From contig JADJIA010000006.1 in assembly GCA_016707285.1 (NCBI GenBank), forward strand, positions 62,001 to 126,000: a stretch of 64,000 nucleotides of DNA, written 5' to 3'. Source of the stretch: Ignavibacteriales bacterium. GTDB lineage: Bacteria > Bacteroidota > Ignavibacteria > Ignavibacteriales > Ignavibacteriaceae. The translations under genes were made by a program, and so were the position numbers. Every line of letters starts with the position of its first letter. Within the stretch, counting starts at the first letter, position 1. Positions 16,505-24,554 of this stretch are shown here, in pieces. Under the pieces are notes generated by a model. That model did no database searches. It was given only the letters and a program-made list of their open reading frames with translations, and had not been told where the DNA came from.

Positions 16505-16802
16505 TTTCAATAGTTACAAAAATGGGAAAATTAAATCTTGCAGGTATAATTAGATGGGATACCTGAATAACGAAACATTATGTTTCAATAATTATGCCAA
16601 AATATAAATGTCCATTATAATCTATAAAAGGGATATATAATTATTAAGCCCTCTCAAAAACAAGAACAAAATCGTGGTGATTTTTAATTTTTGGAATATA
16701 GTTCACCTTCATAATCATATTTGAGGATTGAAATTTCAATGGAATTATTTAATTTGAATTTTAATTTGGATTAATTGTTCCCCGTTACCAACTGAGAGTA
16801 TA

Positions 16803-17897
16803 ATGCACAAAACCTATTTGACTTTTGACGATATTAGTATAATCCCCCGCGTTAAATCAACTATAAATTCCAGAAGTGAAGTTGATCTGAAAGTAATGAC
16901 AAACTCTGAAGCCTTCCTCGAAGCTCCAATCGTTGCATCTCCGATGGACACTGTTTGCAACGGAAGTATGGCAGCAAAAATGAATCAATTTGGACTCGTT
17001 GGGCTTATCCACCGATTTCAATCGATTTCCAATCAGGTTACCGAATTGAAAACCGCTATTGACCTTATAATTGAGTCACCATTAAACGAGCGTGAACATA
17101 TAAATCTCGGAATTGCAACCGGTGTATCCGGCGATTACCAGGAGAGATTGTTTGAACTGAACAAGATCATGCAACATTATAGAAAAAGCGAAAGAATTGC
17201 TCCTTTCAGTTTTTGGGTTTGTTTTGATACTGCAAATGGATTCAGTTCTCTAATGGAAGAAGCTGTGATTTGGTACAACAGTCATTATTCAGGATACATT
17301 ACTGTTGCGGGCAATGTTGCAAGTAAAGAAGGGTATCTTTTTCTTGCAGAACTTGGTGTTAATGTTGTGAGAGTTGGTATTGGTGGTGGTTCTGCATGTA
17401 GCACTTCAATAGCAACAGGAATTGGTGGTGGATTGATCTCCATTCTCGAAGAGATAAAAGCAGTAAAACAACCCGGTTGCCTCGTAATGGCAGATGGGGG
17501 CATAAGATATTCGGGCGATGTTGTAAAATCTCTCGCTTTGGGAGCCGATCTTTGTATGCTCGGCAGACTTTTAGCCGGATTTGATGAATCTCCGGGAGCA
17601 GTGATCAAAGCAATAGACGGAAAAAAATATAAACTTTTCAGGGGACTGGCATCAAAATCTGCATCAGAGATTCTTGGACAACAAAAAAAGGCTGTTGAAG
17701 GAATTGAGACTTTGGTTGAATACAAAGGCACTATCGACGATTTTGTTCAGGAATTCCTCTACGGCATTCGATCAGGATTAAGCTACTGTGATTGCAGAAG
17801 TGTTACGGAGTTCAGAAATTATATCGACTCAAAAGATGACATAGTAGTTGTCAACTCACAAAATGCTTTTATCGAAAGAATCCCAAAGCTGGTTTAA
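16803..17897 (+). CDS. IMP dehydrogenase/GMP reductase family protein
   Basis: 364 residues with a TIM-barrel IMPDH/GMPR signature: LTFDDISIIPR, the PIVASPMDTV loop, GLVGLIHRF, VAGNVASKEG, VRVGIGGGSACSTS (catalytic Cys loop) and MADGGIRYSGDVVKSLALGADLCMLG. No CBS domain pair is present, which fits GMP reductase or a CBS-less IMPDH. The active-site loop reads GGGSACSTS instead of the usual GPGSxCTTR/Q; the Cys is kept but the following residues differ. It is flanked by multiheme cytochromes on the opposite strand and is probably a separate transcription unit. It could catalyse the NADPH-linked GMP-to-IMP step or NAD-linked IMP oxidation; not decided here. Confidence 0.85.
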   Translation: MHKTYLTFDDISIIPRVKSTINSRSEVDLKVMTNSEAFLEAPIVASPMDTVCNGSMAAKMNQFGLVGLIHRFQSISNQVTELKTAIDLIIESPLNEREHINLGIATGVSGDYQERLFELNKIMQHYRKSERIAPFSFWVCFDTANGFSSLMEEAVIWYNSHYSGYITVAGNVASKEGYLFLAELGVNVVRVGIGGGSACSTSIATGIGGGLISILEEIKAVKQPGCLVMADGGIRYSGDVVKSLALGADLCMLGRLLAGFDESPGAVIKAIDGKKYKLFRGLASKSASEILGQQKKAVEGIETLVEYKGTIDDFVQEFLYGIRSGLSYCDCRSVTEFRNYIDSKDDIVVVNSQNAFIERIPKLV

Positions 17898-17905
17898 AAT
17901 AGAAA

Positions 17906-17930
17906 TGAGGCTGCTTTTGGGGCAGCCTCA
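17906..17930 (+). terminator. hairpin after IMPDH/GMPR gene
   Basis: Stem TGAGGCTGC/GCAGCCTCA (17906-17914 with 17922-17930) with a T-rich loop, 9 bases after the stop codon. No long T-run follows, so termination strength is uncertain. It resembles the hairpin at 22613-22648. Confidence 0.5.
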
Positions 17931-17963
17931 ATCTACTCACTAACTCACTTCACATCAACAAAT

Positions 17964-20645
17964 TTATTCTTTTGGGGACGATCCTTCGTCTTTTTTATCT
18001 TCAATCTCTTTATTTGTTGAATCACTTTTTTCTGTTCCTTCCACAGCTCCACTCTCCTCTGCCTCAAGAGCTTTTAATCTCTCCAGTTCAAGCGGATGTT
18101 CAGCTTCCATCAATTCTTCACTCATCAAACCGGTGATGAATGCTTTATTTAATGGATATACTTCCGGACTAAAAATCACAAAATAGAAGTGCCAAACAAT
18201 AATTGCGAGTGTTGCAAGCCAGGCTTCGTAATAATGGATCAAGGTTGCAATGTCGAACCATATCTTAGGTGCATTGGCAAGGAAGAAGTTGTTGAACATC
18301 AGCAACAAGCCCGTTGCCGACATCACAACTGTTCCCCAAACAAGTGCCCAGTATTCAGCTTTTTCCATATAACTGAATCGACGGAAAGCCGGAGTCTCAT
18401 CACTTCTGAATGTAAGATATTTAAAGTTGACTTTTACATCATCCCAATCGTGCCATGCAGGGAGGAAATCTCTTAACATCTGTTTTCCATTTTTGGTGAA
18501 TAACAGATAATAAGTGTGGTATAACGAGACAATAATCATTATCACACCAAGTATCCGGTGTGTTAATCCTCTAATTTCAAACGCACTGTCACCCAAAACT
18601 GATCTGATAGCTCTCACCCAAAGGGCATCAGGATAAACAAGCGCAAATCCTGAGATTACCAGTCCGATGAAAGATGTTAAGAGGAAAAAGTGTTGAATTC
18701 GCTCATTTTTGGTCATACGGACATAATATTTTTTGTCCTTTTTCATCTCAGCTATAACATGTTTGTGTTTCTTTTTATGCTGTCTTTTTCTAATCCAATC
18801 AAGTACATTATGAATGAACATGATCCCGATTGTAGCAAAAATTAAAAAGATGTAACCTGTTTTTACCAGGTAGAGCATTATCGATTCTTCCTGGGTATTT
18901 GTTACATGCACCTTTGCAAATTTATTATCAAGGCTTGCGTTTGGATGACATTTTCCACAGGTTTTTGAAAGATTTGATCTGTGAATCGATGAAAGTGGAT
19001 CAGTACTTGGTCTGATATCGTGATAATTGTGGCAACTGGCGCAGTTGGCTGCAAGTTTTGATCCACCCTTTACTGCGAGACCGTGATAACTTTCGTAATA
19101 ACTGTCAGCCTGAATCTGTGAAAAATTATATCTTGAAGCAAGTTCAACACTCGCATGGCAATCAGAACACAATTTTGCTATGAATTGATTTTTTACACCT
19201 TGATTCCCAAATCTGTTTGGTGACTCAATCTGATGGTTTCCATGACAATCGGCACAAGCTGGCGAATCTATTTTCCCTTCTTTCAGAGATTTCCAATGGA
19301 TACTTACATTGTACGCATTTTTCTCTTTAACATGACAGCCCGACACACCACAAGTTGCAGCAATATTCGACTTGTGAATTGAAGATTTGGGATCACTTGC
19401 GGGCAACATAGCATGTCCGGTGTGGCAATCAGAGCATACAGCAGCTTTTTCATTCCCGGCTTTTAACGCTTTCCAGTGGGCTGATTTTTCGTAGTGCATA
19501 ATGTCAGAACTTGTCGCCTTGGTAAGTTTGAGCACTTTCTCATTCTTAACATGGCAGTTCATACACATTTCTTTAATTTTCATCTTTGCAAATTCAGGGC
19601 TCTTCACCTTTGATATCTGATGTTCACCGTGACAATCGGTGCAAACAGGAGCAATGTCTTTATATTTTTTGGCGGCGAGACCGTGTGACGATGCATTAAA
19701 TTCTTTAAGCGCATCCTGGTGGCATCTTCCACAAGTTTCGTTAATGTTCTCTCTTTTTACTCTGTTTTTTGAGGCTTCAAGTCCCTCGGCAGTGTGGTTG
19801 CCATGACAATCTGCGCATGAAGCAGCTTCAACTCCATTTGCCTGAATTCCTGCATGTACACTTGTTTGATATGTTTTAATGAAATTAACAAGTTTTTCAT
19901 TATCTTTTGGGTGAAAGATTGTGGGATTCATGTGGCAGGTCATACACTCCTGCGAATTCCTTGAAAATCTGTTCACTGCGGCAAGATGTGAACCATGGCA
20001 ACTTGTACATTTTGGAAATTCTGCCTGATTTGCTCTTGAATGGAGCTCAACAGAAAATTGAGTTTTGTGTGTCGCATGACACTTGTTACACAACTGTGTT
20101 TCAGTAAATTTATTAAACGCTACTTTTTTAATTTCGTGTGAGTTGTTACCATGACATGTTACACAGTTTACTCTGTTACCTGTCTTGTAAGCTTTGTAAT
20201 GACCACCCTGGGTAAATTGTTTTACACTGCCGGTTGAGTGACATGACATGCACAATTCAACCCTCCCGTTGGTCATATTGCTCGCTGGAAGAATTGAATG
20301 TTTTGTATGGCAGGAATAACATTCAACATTTTTGGTACCATGAATGCTTCCTTTAAATGCCGCTACATCGTGACAACTGCTGCAATCAACTTTATGAATA
20401 TTTGTACCGGCTTTGTGGGGAAGGTCTTCACCGTTAAAACCTGAATGGCAATCAACACATTCCATTGAGCCGTGAATTGAGGAAATATATCTCCCGGATT
20501 CAACAAACAGAGAGACGGTTTTCCCGTTCCTTGTGGTAGTGAGTGATTCATCGCTATGACAAGCCATACAATCATCATTACTGTTTTGGGCAAACAATCC
20601 GGATATAAAAAGAACAGATATAAAGAGAATTTGTTTCATGGTCAT
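17964..20645 (-). CDS. 19-heme cytochrome c fused to a cytochrome b-type membrane domain
   Basis: 893 residues. Signal peptide MKQILFISVLFISGLFAQ, then nineteen heme-attachment motifs over ~600 residues: eighteen CXXCH (from CMACH to CGKCH) and one CX4CH (CGVSGCH, about residue 440). Five hydrophobic helices follow, with paired His residues (LTHRILGVI, SLYHTYYLL, HYYEAWLA, VWHFYFVIF), as in the cytochrome b561/formate-dehydrogenase gamma group. The C-tail is acidic (EAEESGAVEGTEKSD). A b-heme quinol site joined covalently to a periplasmic heme wire would move electrons between quinone and periplasm in one polypeptide. An ATG at 20639 is an alternative start. It is divergent from the T9SS-sorted cytochrome across a 331-base gap. 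Confidence 0.9.
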   Translation of the reverse strand: MTMKQILFISVLFISGLFAQNSNDDCMACHSDESLTTTRNGKTVSLFVESGRYISSIHGSMECVDCHSGFNGEDLPHKAGTNIHKVDCSSCHDVAAFKGSIHGTKNVECYSCHTKHSILPASNMTNGRVELCMSCHSTGSVKQFTQGGHYKAYKTGNRVNCVTCHGNNSHEIKKVAFNKFTETQLCNKCHATHKTQFSVELHSRANQAEFPKCTSCHGSHLAAVNRFSRNSQECMTCHMNPTIFHPKDNEKLVNFIKTYQTSVHAGIQANGVEAASCADCHGNHTAEGLEASKNRVKRENINETCGRCHQDALKEFNASSHGLAAKKYKDIAPVCTDCHGEHQISKVKSPEFAKMKIKEMCMNCHVKNEKVLKLTKATSSDIMHYEKSAHWKALKAGNEKAAVCSDCHTGHAMLPASDPKSSIHKSNIAATCGVSGCHVKEKNAYNVSIHWKSLKEGKIDSPACADCHGNHQIESPNRFGNQGVKNQFIAKLCSDCHASVELASRYNFSQIQADSYYESYHGLAVKGGSKLAANCASCHNYHDIRPSTDPLSSIHRSNLSKTCGKCHPNASLDNKFAKVHVTNTQEESIMLYLVKTGYIFLIFATIGIMFIHNVLDWIRKRQHKKKHKHVIAEMKKDKKYYVRMTKNERIQHFFLLTSFIGLVISGFALVYPDALWVRAIRSVLGDSAFEIRGLTHRILGVIMIIVSLYHTYYLLFTKNGKQMLRDFLPAWHDWDDVKVNFKYLTFRSDETPAFRRFSYMEKAEYWALVWGTVVMSATGLLLMFNNFFLANAPKIWFDIATLIHYYEAWLATLAIIVWHFYFVIFSPEVYPLNKAFITGLMSEELMEAEHPLELERLKALEAEESGAVEGTEKSDSTNKEIEDKKDEGSSPKE

Positions 20646-20976
20646 ATTGAAATTATTTTACTGCATTTAGAATTAATGCATAAATTAAGCAAAAATTATG
20701 CCGTGTTTCATCGTCGGCAGCGTAAATCACATTTGTTACAGTGGGCCGTTTATAGTTGATAATCATAAAGTAAATAACATTCACTGTTGAATAATTCAAC
20801 ATACTAAAATCTCATTATTTAGATTTTCAACACTTCATTTCTCAAATTTGGAAAAAATCTATTGATGAGTGTGCCCTTTCTTTATATATATAAACTATAT
20901 GTCTTGGCACGATTTTAGCTATATCTGTGACGAGCTGAAATTTATACTTACTAACACAAAAACATGAGGAGAAATA
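20646..20976. other. divergent intergenic region between two cytochrome genes
   Basis: A 331-base AT-rich gap with no convincing ORF. It must contain the promoters of both the 19-heme gene (minus) and the 9-heme gene (plus). A promoter-like pair for the plus strand is listed separately. No clear palindromic operator was seen. Confidence 0.6.
20862..20890 (+). promoter_or_regulatory. candidate sigma70-like promoter of the T9SS-sorted cytochrome
   Basis: TTGATG (20862-20867), a 17-base spacer and TATATA (20885-20890) match the -35/-10 layout well and leave a leader of about 80 bases before ATG 20977. Assigned by eye. Confidence 0.45.
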
Positions 20977-22545
20977 ATGAGAACTTTAAGTTTCATTATG
21001 ATCTTGGGAGTAATCTCACTTACTTCCTTTACAAACGCACAAACAAGATATTTCCTTGGCACAGGGGATCAGAACTCAGTCGGTATGGATGCATGTGCAG
21101 CCTGTCACCGTAGTGGTGGATCTGCTACTGCACAATATGATACATGGAAAAATACTAAACATGCCACTGCCCACACTGCATTGACTTCCAACACCTCTTA
21201 TGGTTATTCCTGCCTGGGATGCCATAACACAGGTTGGGATCCTAACACTGCAAACTATGGTGCTGATGAGTATGTCACCTCTAATCCGGGCGGCACACCA
21301 AATTACACAATCAATGATGAAACCAATTTCAACAGAGTAAAAAATGTTGGTTGTGAATCATGCCACGGTCCACTCGGAAGTTCTGCAAGAATGCTCGGAG
21401 CTGAACACTGGGGTTTTGGAACTACCAATAAATTGAACTACTCTGCCGAAGTATGCGGAACCTGCCATCAAGGCAGCCATCACCCATACATGGAAGAATG
21501 GAGCTCGTCGGGACACGCAGCAACAGCATCACAAGCTTTTATAACAGGAAACAAATCCTGTGTAAAATGCCACGTAGCTCAAAACTTTATCGAATGGGTT
21601 GAAAACCCAACAACTTATGTTGACACAATTCTCGTAACCGGCGACGACATTGAACCAATCACCTGCGTTGGCTGTCATGATCCACACGGTAGCAGCAATC
21701 CCGGTTCACTTCGTCTGCCTGTAACAGGTCAGAGAGTTATCTGCGATGCTTGCCATACTGTTGGAACTGAGCCTGTAAATATTAACTCCACACCACATCA
21801 TACTACTTCTGAAGCATTGAGTGGAACACCTAACTTTGGATTCCAGTATCCGGGACAGACTTATCAAAACTCAATTCACACTTTTGCTGCTACCGAAAGA
21901 TGCATCAACTGCCATGTGAAAGCAGTTTCCGGTAATCCTGCAAAAACTGGTCACACTTTTGAAGCTTCACCTGTTGCTTGCGGAACTTGCCACCCTGATT
22001 ATTATACATCTGTTGATACATCTAACCATGCAACAAGATTTAACTATAGAGGCATCCAGTCAACTTCCGACAGTTTGATGAATGTATTAAGAACAAAACT
22101 TAATGCAGCTTCACCTGCTGACTCATTAACTGATGCATTCAAACAGGCAAATTACAACCTTCTTTCATGCGAAGCTGAAGGCAGCCGCGGTATTCATAAT
22201 ACTCTGCTGACACAAAAACTTCTCAGAGATGCGATTGCAAATTTCACACCAACCGCAGTTAAAGAATTTGGCGCAGTTCCTTCAAGGTTTAACCTCGAAC
22301 AGAATTATCCAAATCCATTTAACCCAAGCACAACCATTGAGTTTGCGGTTCCTGAAAGAGCCAATGTAACTCTTAAGATTTATGATGTATCGGGTAACCT
22401 GATCGCTGTTTTACAAGATGGTGAACTTGAAGCCGGTAATTACAGATCAAACTTTGTTGCTTCAGGATTGGCAAGTGGAATTTACTTCTACAAACTCGAA
22501 GCCGGTAAATTTAATGCCGTCAAGAAATTCATCCTGATGAAATAA
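20977..22545 (+). CDS. secreted nine-heme cytochrome c with T9SS sorting domain
   Basis: 522 residues. Signal peptide MRTLSFIMILGVISLTSFTNAQ; nine CXXCH motifs (CAACH, CLGCH, CESCH, CGTCH, CVKCH, CVGCH, CDACH, CINCH, CGTCH) between about residues 36 and 345; a linker; then a type A T9SS sorting domain of ~85 residues starting FNLEQNYPNPFNPSTT and ending KKFILMK. GAGGAG lies 5 bases before the ATG. Heme would be attached in the periplasm and the protein then exported through the outer membrane by T9SS, which is unusual and points to extracellular or cell-surface electron transfer. A perfect palindromic terminator follows. Confidence 0.93.
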   Translation: MRTLSFIMILGVISLTSFTNAQTRYFLGTGDQNSVGMDACAACHRSGGSATAQYDTWKNTKHATAHTALTSNTSYGYSCLGCHNTGWDPNTANYGADEYVTSNPGGTPNYTINDETNFNRVKNVGCESCHGPLGSSARMLGAEHWGFGTTNKLNYSAEVCGTCHQGSHHPYMEEWSSSGHAATASQAFITGNKSCVKCHVAQNFIEWVENPTTYVDTILVTGDDIEPITCVGCHDPHGSSNPGSLRLPVTGQRVICDACHTVGTEPVNINSTPHHTTSEALSGTPNFGFQYPGQTYQNSIHTFAATERCINCHVKAVSGNPAKTGHTFEASPVACGTCHPDYYTSVDTSNHATRFNYRGIQSTSDSLMNVLRTKLNAASPADSLTDAFKQANYNLLSCEAEGSRGIHNTLLTQKLLRDAIANFTPTAVKEFGAVPSRFNLEQNYPNPFNPSTTIEFAVPERANVTLKIYDVSGNLIAVLQDGELEAGNYRSNFVASGLASGIYFYKLEAGKFNAVKKFILMK

Positions 22546-22612
22546 GAGGAGGGTCGATTGTTTAATTCATTCTTTGAGTGAATCAACATTAAAACCTGAA
22601 ACATATTACAAA

Positions 22613-22648
22613 AAAAAGAGGCTGTCTCGATCGAGACAGCCTCTTTTT
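22613..22648. terminator. bidirectional terminator, perfect 36-base palindrome
   Basis: GAGGCTGTCTCGA and its exact complement, flanked by A5 on the left and T5 on the right, form a perfect palindrome between two convergent genes (the nine-heme cytochrome ending at 22545 and the T9SS protein ending at 22666). It can terminate both. Confidence 0.85.
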
Positions 22649-22665
22649 AGTTTAAATTTGATTGA

Positions 22666-23481
22666 CTACTTAAGCAGTATAAATTTGTTAACTGCGGAGT
22701 AGGCACCAGATTCTATTTTGTAGAAATAAAGCCCTGAAGGAAAAGATAAAGCACTTAGTCTAAATTCATTTTGGCCTTTGGAAGAAACTCCAACTTCATA
22801 AGCTGCAACTTCCCTGCCGGCTGCATCAAAGACCGTAATTTTTGTTTCAGCCTGATCAGGAGTAACCCATACAATTGTTGTTGAAGGATTAAATGGATTT
22901 GGATAATTTCCTTTGATCACAAAATCTTCCGGAGTTATTTCATCTTCAACAGTTGTGGCGTTACGGGCAATCTCAACAACAAATTTAGGACCATACGCCC
23001 ATAAATCAAATTCATTAGGAATGTAATCGTGGTTCGTACTCAAACCAACCGAGTAGATGGTATCTTTTAATTTGTTGAACGGTGCTGTGTAATAAAAATC
23101 CCAATGAATCGCTGTGTCACCGGGCTGCATAGCCAGTGGAAATTTTTGTGTCAGTTCGTTGTCCAACCATAAAACTGTGGAATCTACAGTTGCCAGTGAA
23201 CCAAATCGTGAAGCAACATTAAAACCGCCGCCCAATGCCGGCCCTCGAGAAACATAGATTCTGTACATGGCAGTTTCACCCGGGCGGAGGGATTTTGGTC
23301 CCTCCACTCTGGTTAAAACAGTTGAATCCTGGTCGATTGTGTGGCAGACACACCCCAATCCATTTAATTCAGTACATGAAATCACATCAGTATTTTCTGT
23401 ATCATGAGTTGGTGGATCGCCAAGTGTAAAACCAATAAATACGATTGAAATAACAATCGCGAATATCTGAATTTGTTTCAT
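22666..23481 (-). CDS. secreted T9SS-sorted protein with CVCH motif
   Basis: 271 residues from the ATG at 23481, one base after the stop of the upstream gene; an open frame upstream overlaps that gene and is disregarded. Signal peptide MKQIQIFAIVISIVFIGFTLG. A short N-terminal motif LGCVCHTI is followed by a beta-sandwich (GPKSLRPGETAMYRIYVSRG, GGGFNVASRFGSL, WDFYYTAPFN) shared with the neighbouring protein. The C-terminus is a T9SS sorting domain (GNYPNPFNPSTTI ... NKFILLK). CVCH resembles a heme motif shortened by one residue; heme binding is not established. Last gene of a three-gene operon. Confidence 0.85.
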   Translation of the reverse strand: MKQIQIFAIVISIVFIGFTLGDPPTHDTENTDVISCTELNGLGCVCHTIDQDSTVLTRVEGPKSLRPGETAMYRIYVSRGPALGGGFNVASRFGSLATVDSTVLWLDNELTQKFPLAMQPGDTAIHWDFYYTAPFNKLKDTIYSVGLSTNHDYIPNEFDLWAYGPKFVVEIARNATTVEDEITPEDFVIKGNYPNPFNPSTTIVWVTPDQAETKITVFDAAGREVAAYEVGVSSKGQNEFRLSALSFPSGLYFYKIESGAYSAVNKFILLK

Positions 23482-23482
23482 T

Positions 23483-24544
23483 CTACTTTGAAAGAACCAT
23501 CTTTCTTGTAATGGTAACTTCACCTGCCACCATTTTATAAAAATAAAGTCCACTCGAAAGTTTAGAAGCATCAAATTTTACTTGATGATTCCCTGCAGTC
23601 ATTTGTTGATTAACAAGTGTGCTTACAATTTCACCAAGTGAATTATAAACGCTTATTTTTACCATCGACTCAGCAGGTACAGCAAAATTGATAACTGTTT
23701 CAGGATTAAACGGGTTTGGATAATTCTGCATCAATGCATATGAATTAACAGCACTTATCTCAACCTCAACCGTCTGTGAATACTCAAATTGACCGGAGAA
23801 ATCGATCTGTTTTAATCTGTAAGAGTAATTTCCGGCATTAAGGTTTTTATCTGTGAAATTGTAAATCGACTTTGCAGTTGTAGTGCCATTTCCTTTAACT
23901 GTTGCAACGGTTGACCAGCCGGAACCTTCACTTCTTTGAACTTCAAATCTGTCGTTATTCAATTCAGTTGCTGTTTCCCAGGAAAGTAAAACGGAATTTC
24001 CATTTGATTTTGCAACAAATGAGGTTAATTCAACAGGTACTGCATTCACCACTTGAACAGCAAAATTTGGTGCATTATTCCAACTGTCGGCGTCAGTTGG
24101 TTGACCATCACCATTTACGCTGTTTGAGGTTGCGTAAAGAGTGTCGTAACCAAGCGTGCCCGGTGCTGTGTAGCTGAATGTCCAATAAACAGAATCTGCG
24201 GCACCAAAAACTCTTGGTGTTGTGTGTGTAAGTTCACCTTGCATCACCTGAACCCCGGGATCTGTTGTTGAGAGTGAACCTGTCTTGACGGCTGCGTTAA
24301 ATCCACCTTTTACGGCAGGCCCGCCTTTAAGACTTACAGTAAATGTATTGCTGCTTCCCGGTAAAACTTGAGTTGGTCCCCATATTCTTACTGTGACTGT
24401 TGGATCTGCAACAGGATCGTGGCAGACACAGCCATCACCATTCTTTTGGGTAATTCCGGTGATACCGGTGCTGTATTGAATACCACCATAAACGATCGCA
24501 CATACGGTTATAAAAACCGAAAAATAGTAAATAGAGCGCTTCAT
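23483..24544 (-). CDS. secreted T9SS-sorted protein with CVCH motif and fibronectin-like domain
   Basis: 353 residues. An N-terminal hydrophobic signal, then GDGCVCHDPVADPTVTV, which begins a beta-sandwich with GPTQVLPGSSNTFTVSLKGG and GGFNAAVKTGSL, clearly homologous to the downstream gene product. A second domain of about 90 residues (VPVELTSFVAKSNGNSVLLSW ... YRLKQIDFSGQFEYS) is fibronectin III-like and is nearly repeated in the upstream gene's product. The sorting domain has NYPNPFNPETVI and ends RKMVLSK. It sits 10 bases after the BNR protein gene and one base before the next, so all three are co-transcribed. Confidence 0.86.
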   Translation of the reverse strand: MKRSIYYFSVFITVCAIVYGGIQYSTGITGITQKNGDGCVCHDPVADPTVTVRIWGPTQVLPGSSNTFTVSLKGGPAVKGGFNAAVKTGSLSTTDPGVQVMQGELTHTTPRVFGAADSVYWTFSYTAPGTLGYDTLYATSNSVNGDGQPTDADSWNNAPNFAVQVVNAVPVELTSFVAKSNGNSVLLSWETATELNNDRFEVQRSEGSGWSTVATVKGNGTTTAKSIYNFTDKNLNAGNYSYRLKQIDFSGQFEYSQTVEVEISAVNSYALMQNYPNPFNPETVINFAVPAESMVKISVYNSLGEIVSTLVNQQMTAGNHQVKFDASKLSSGLYFYKMVAGEVTITRKMVLSK

Positions 24545-24554
24545 GTTACTTCCT

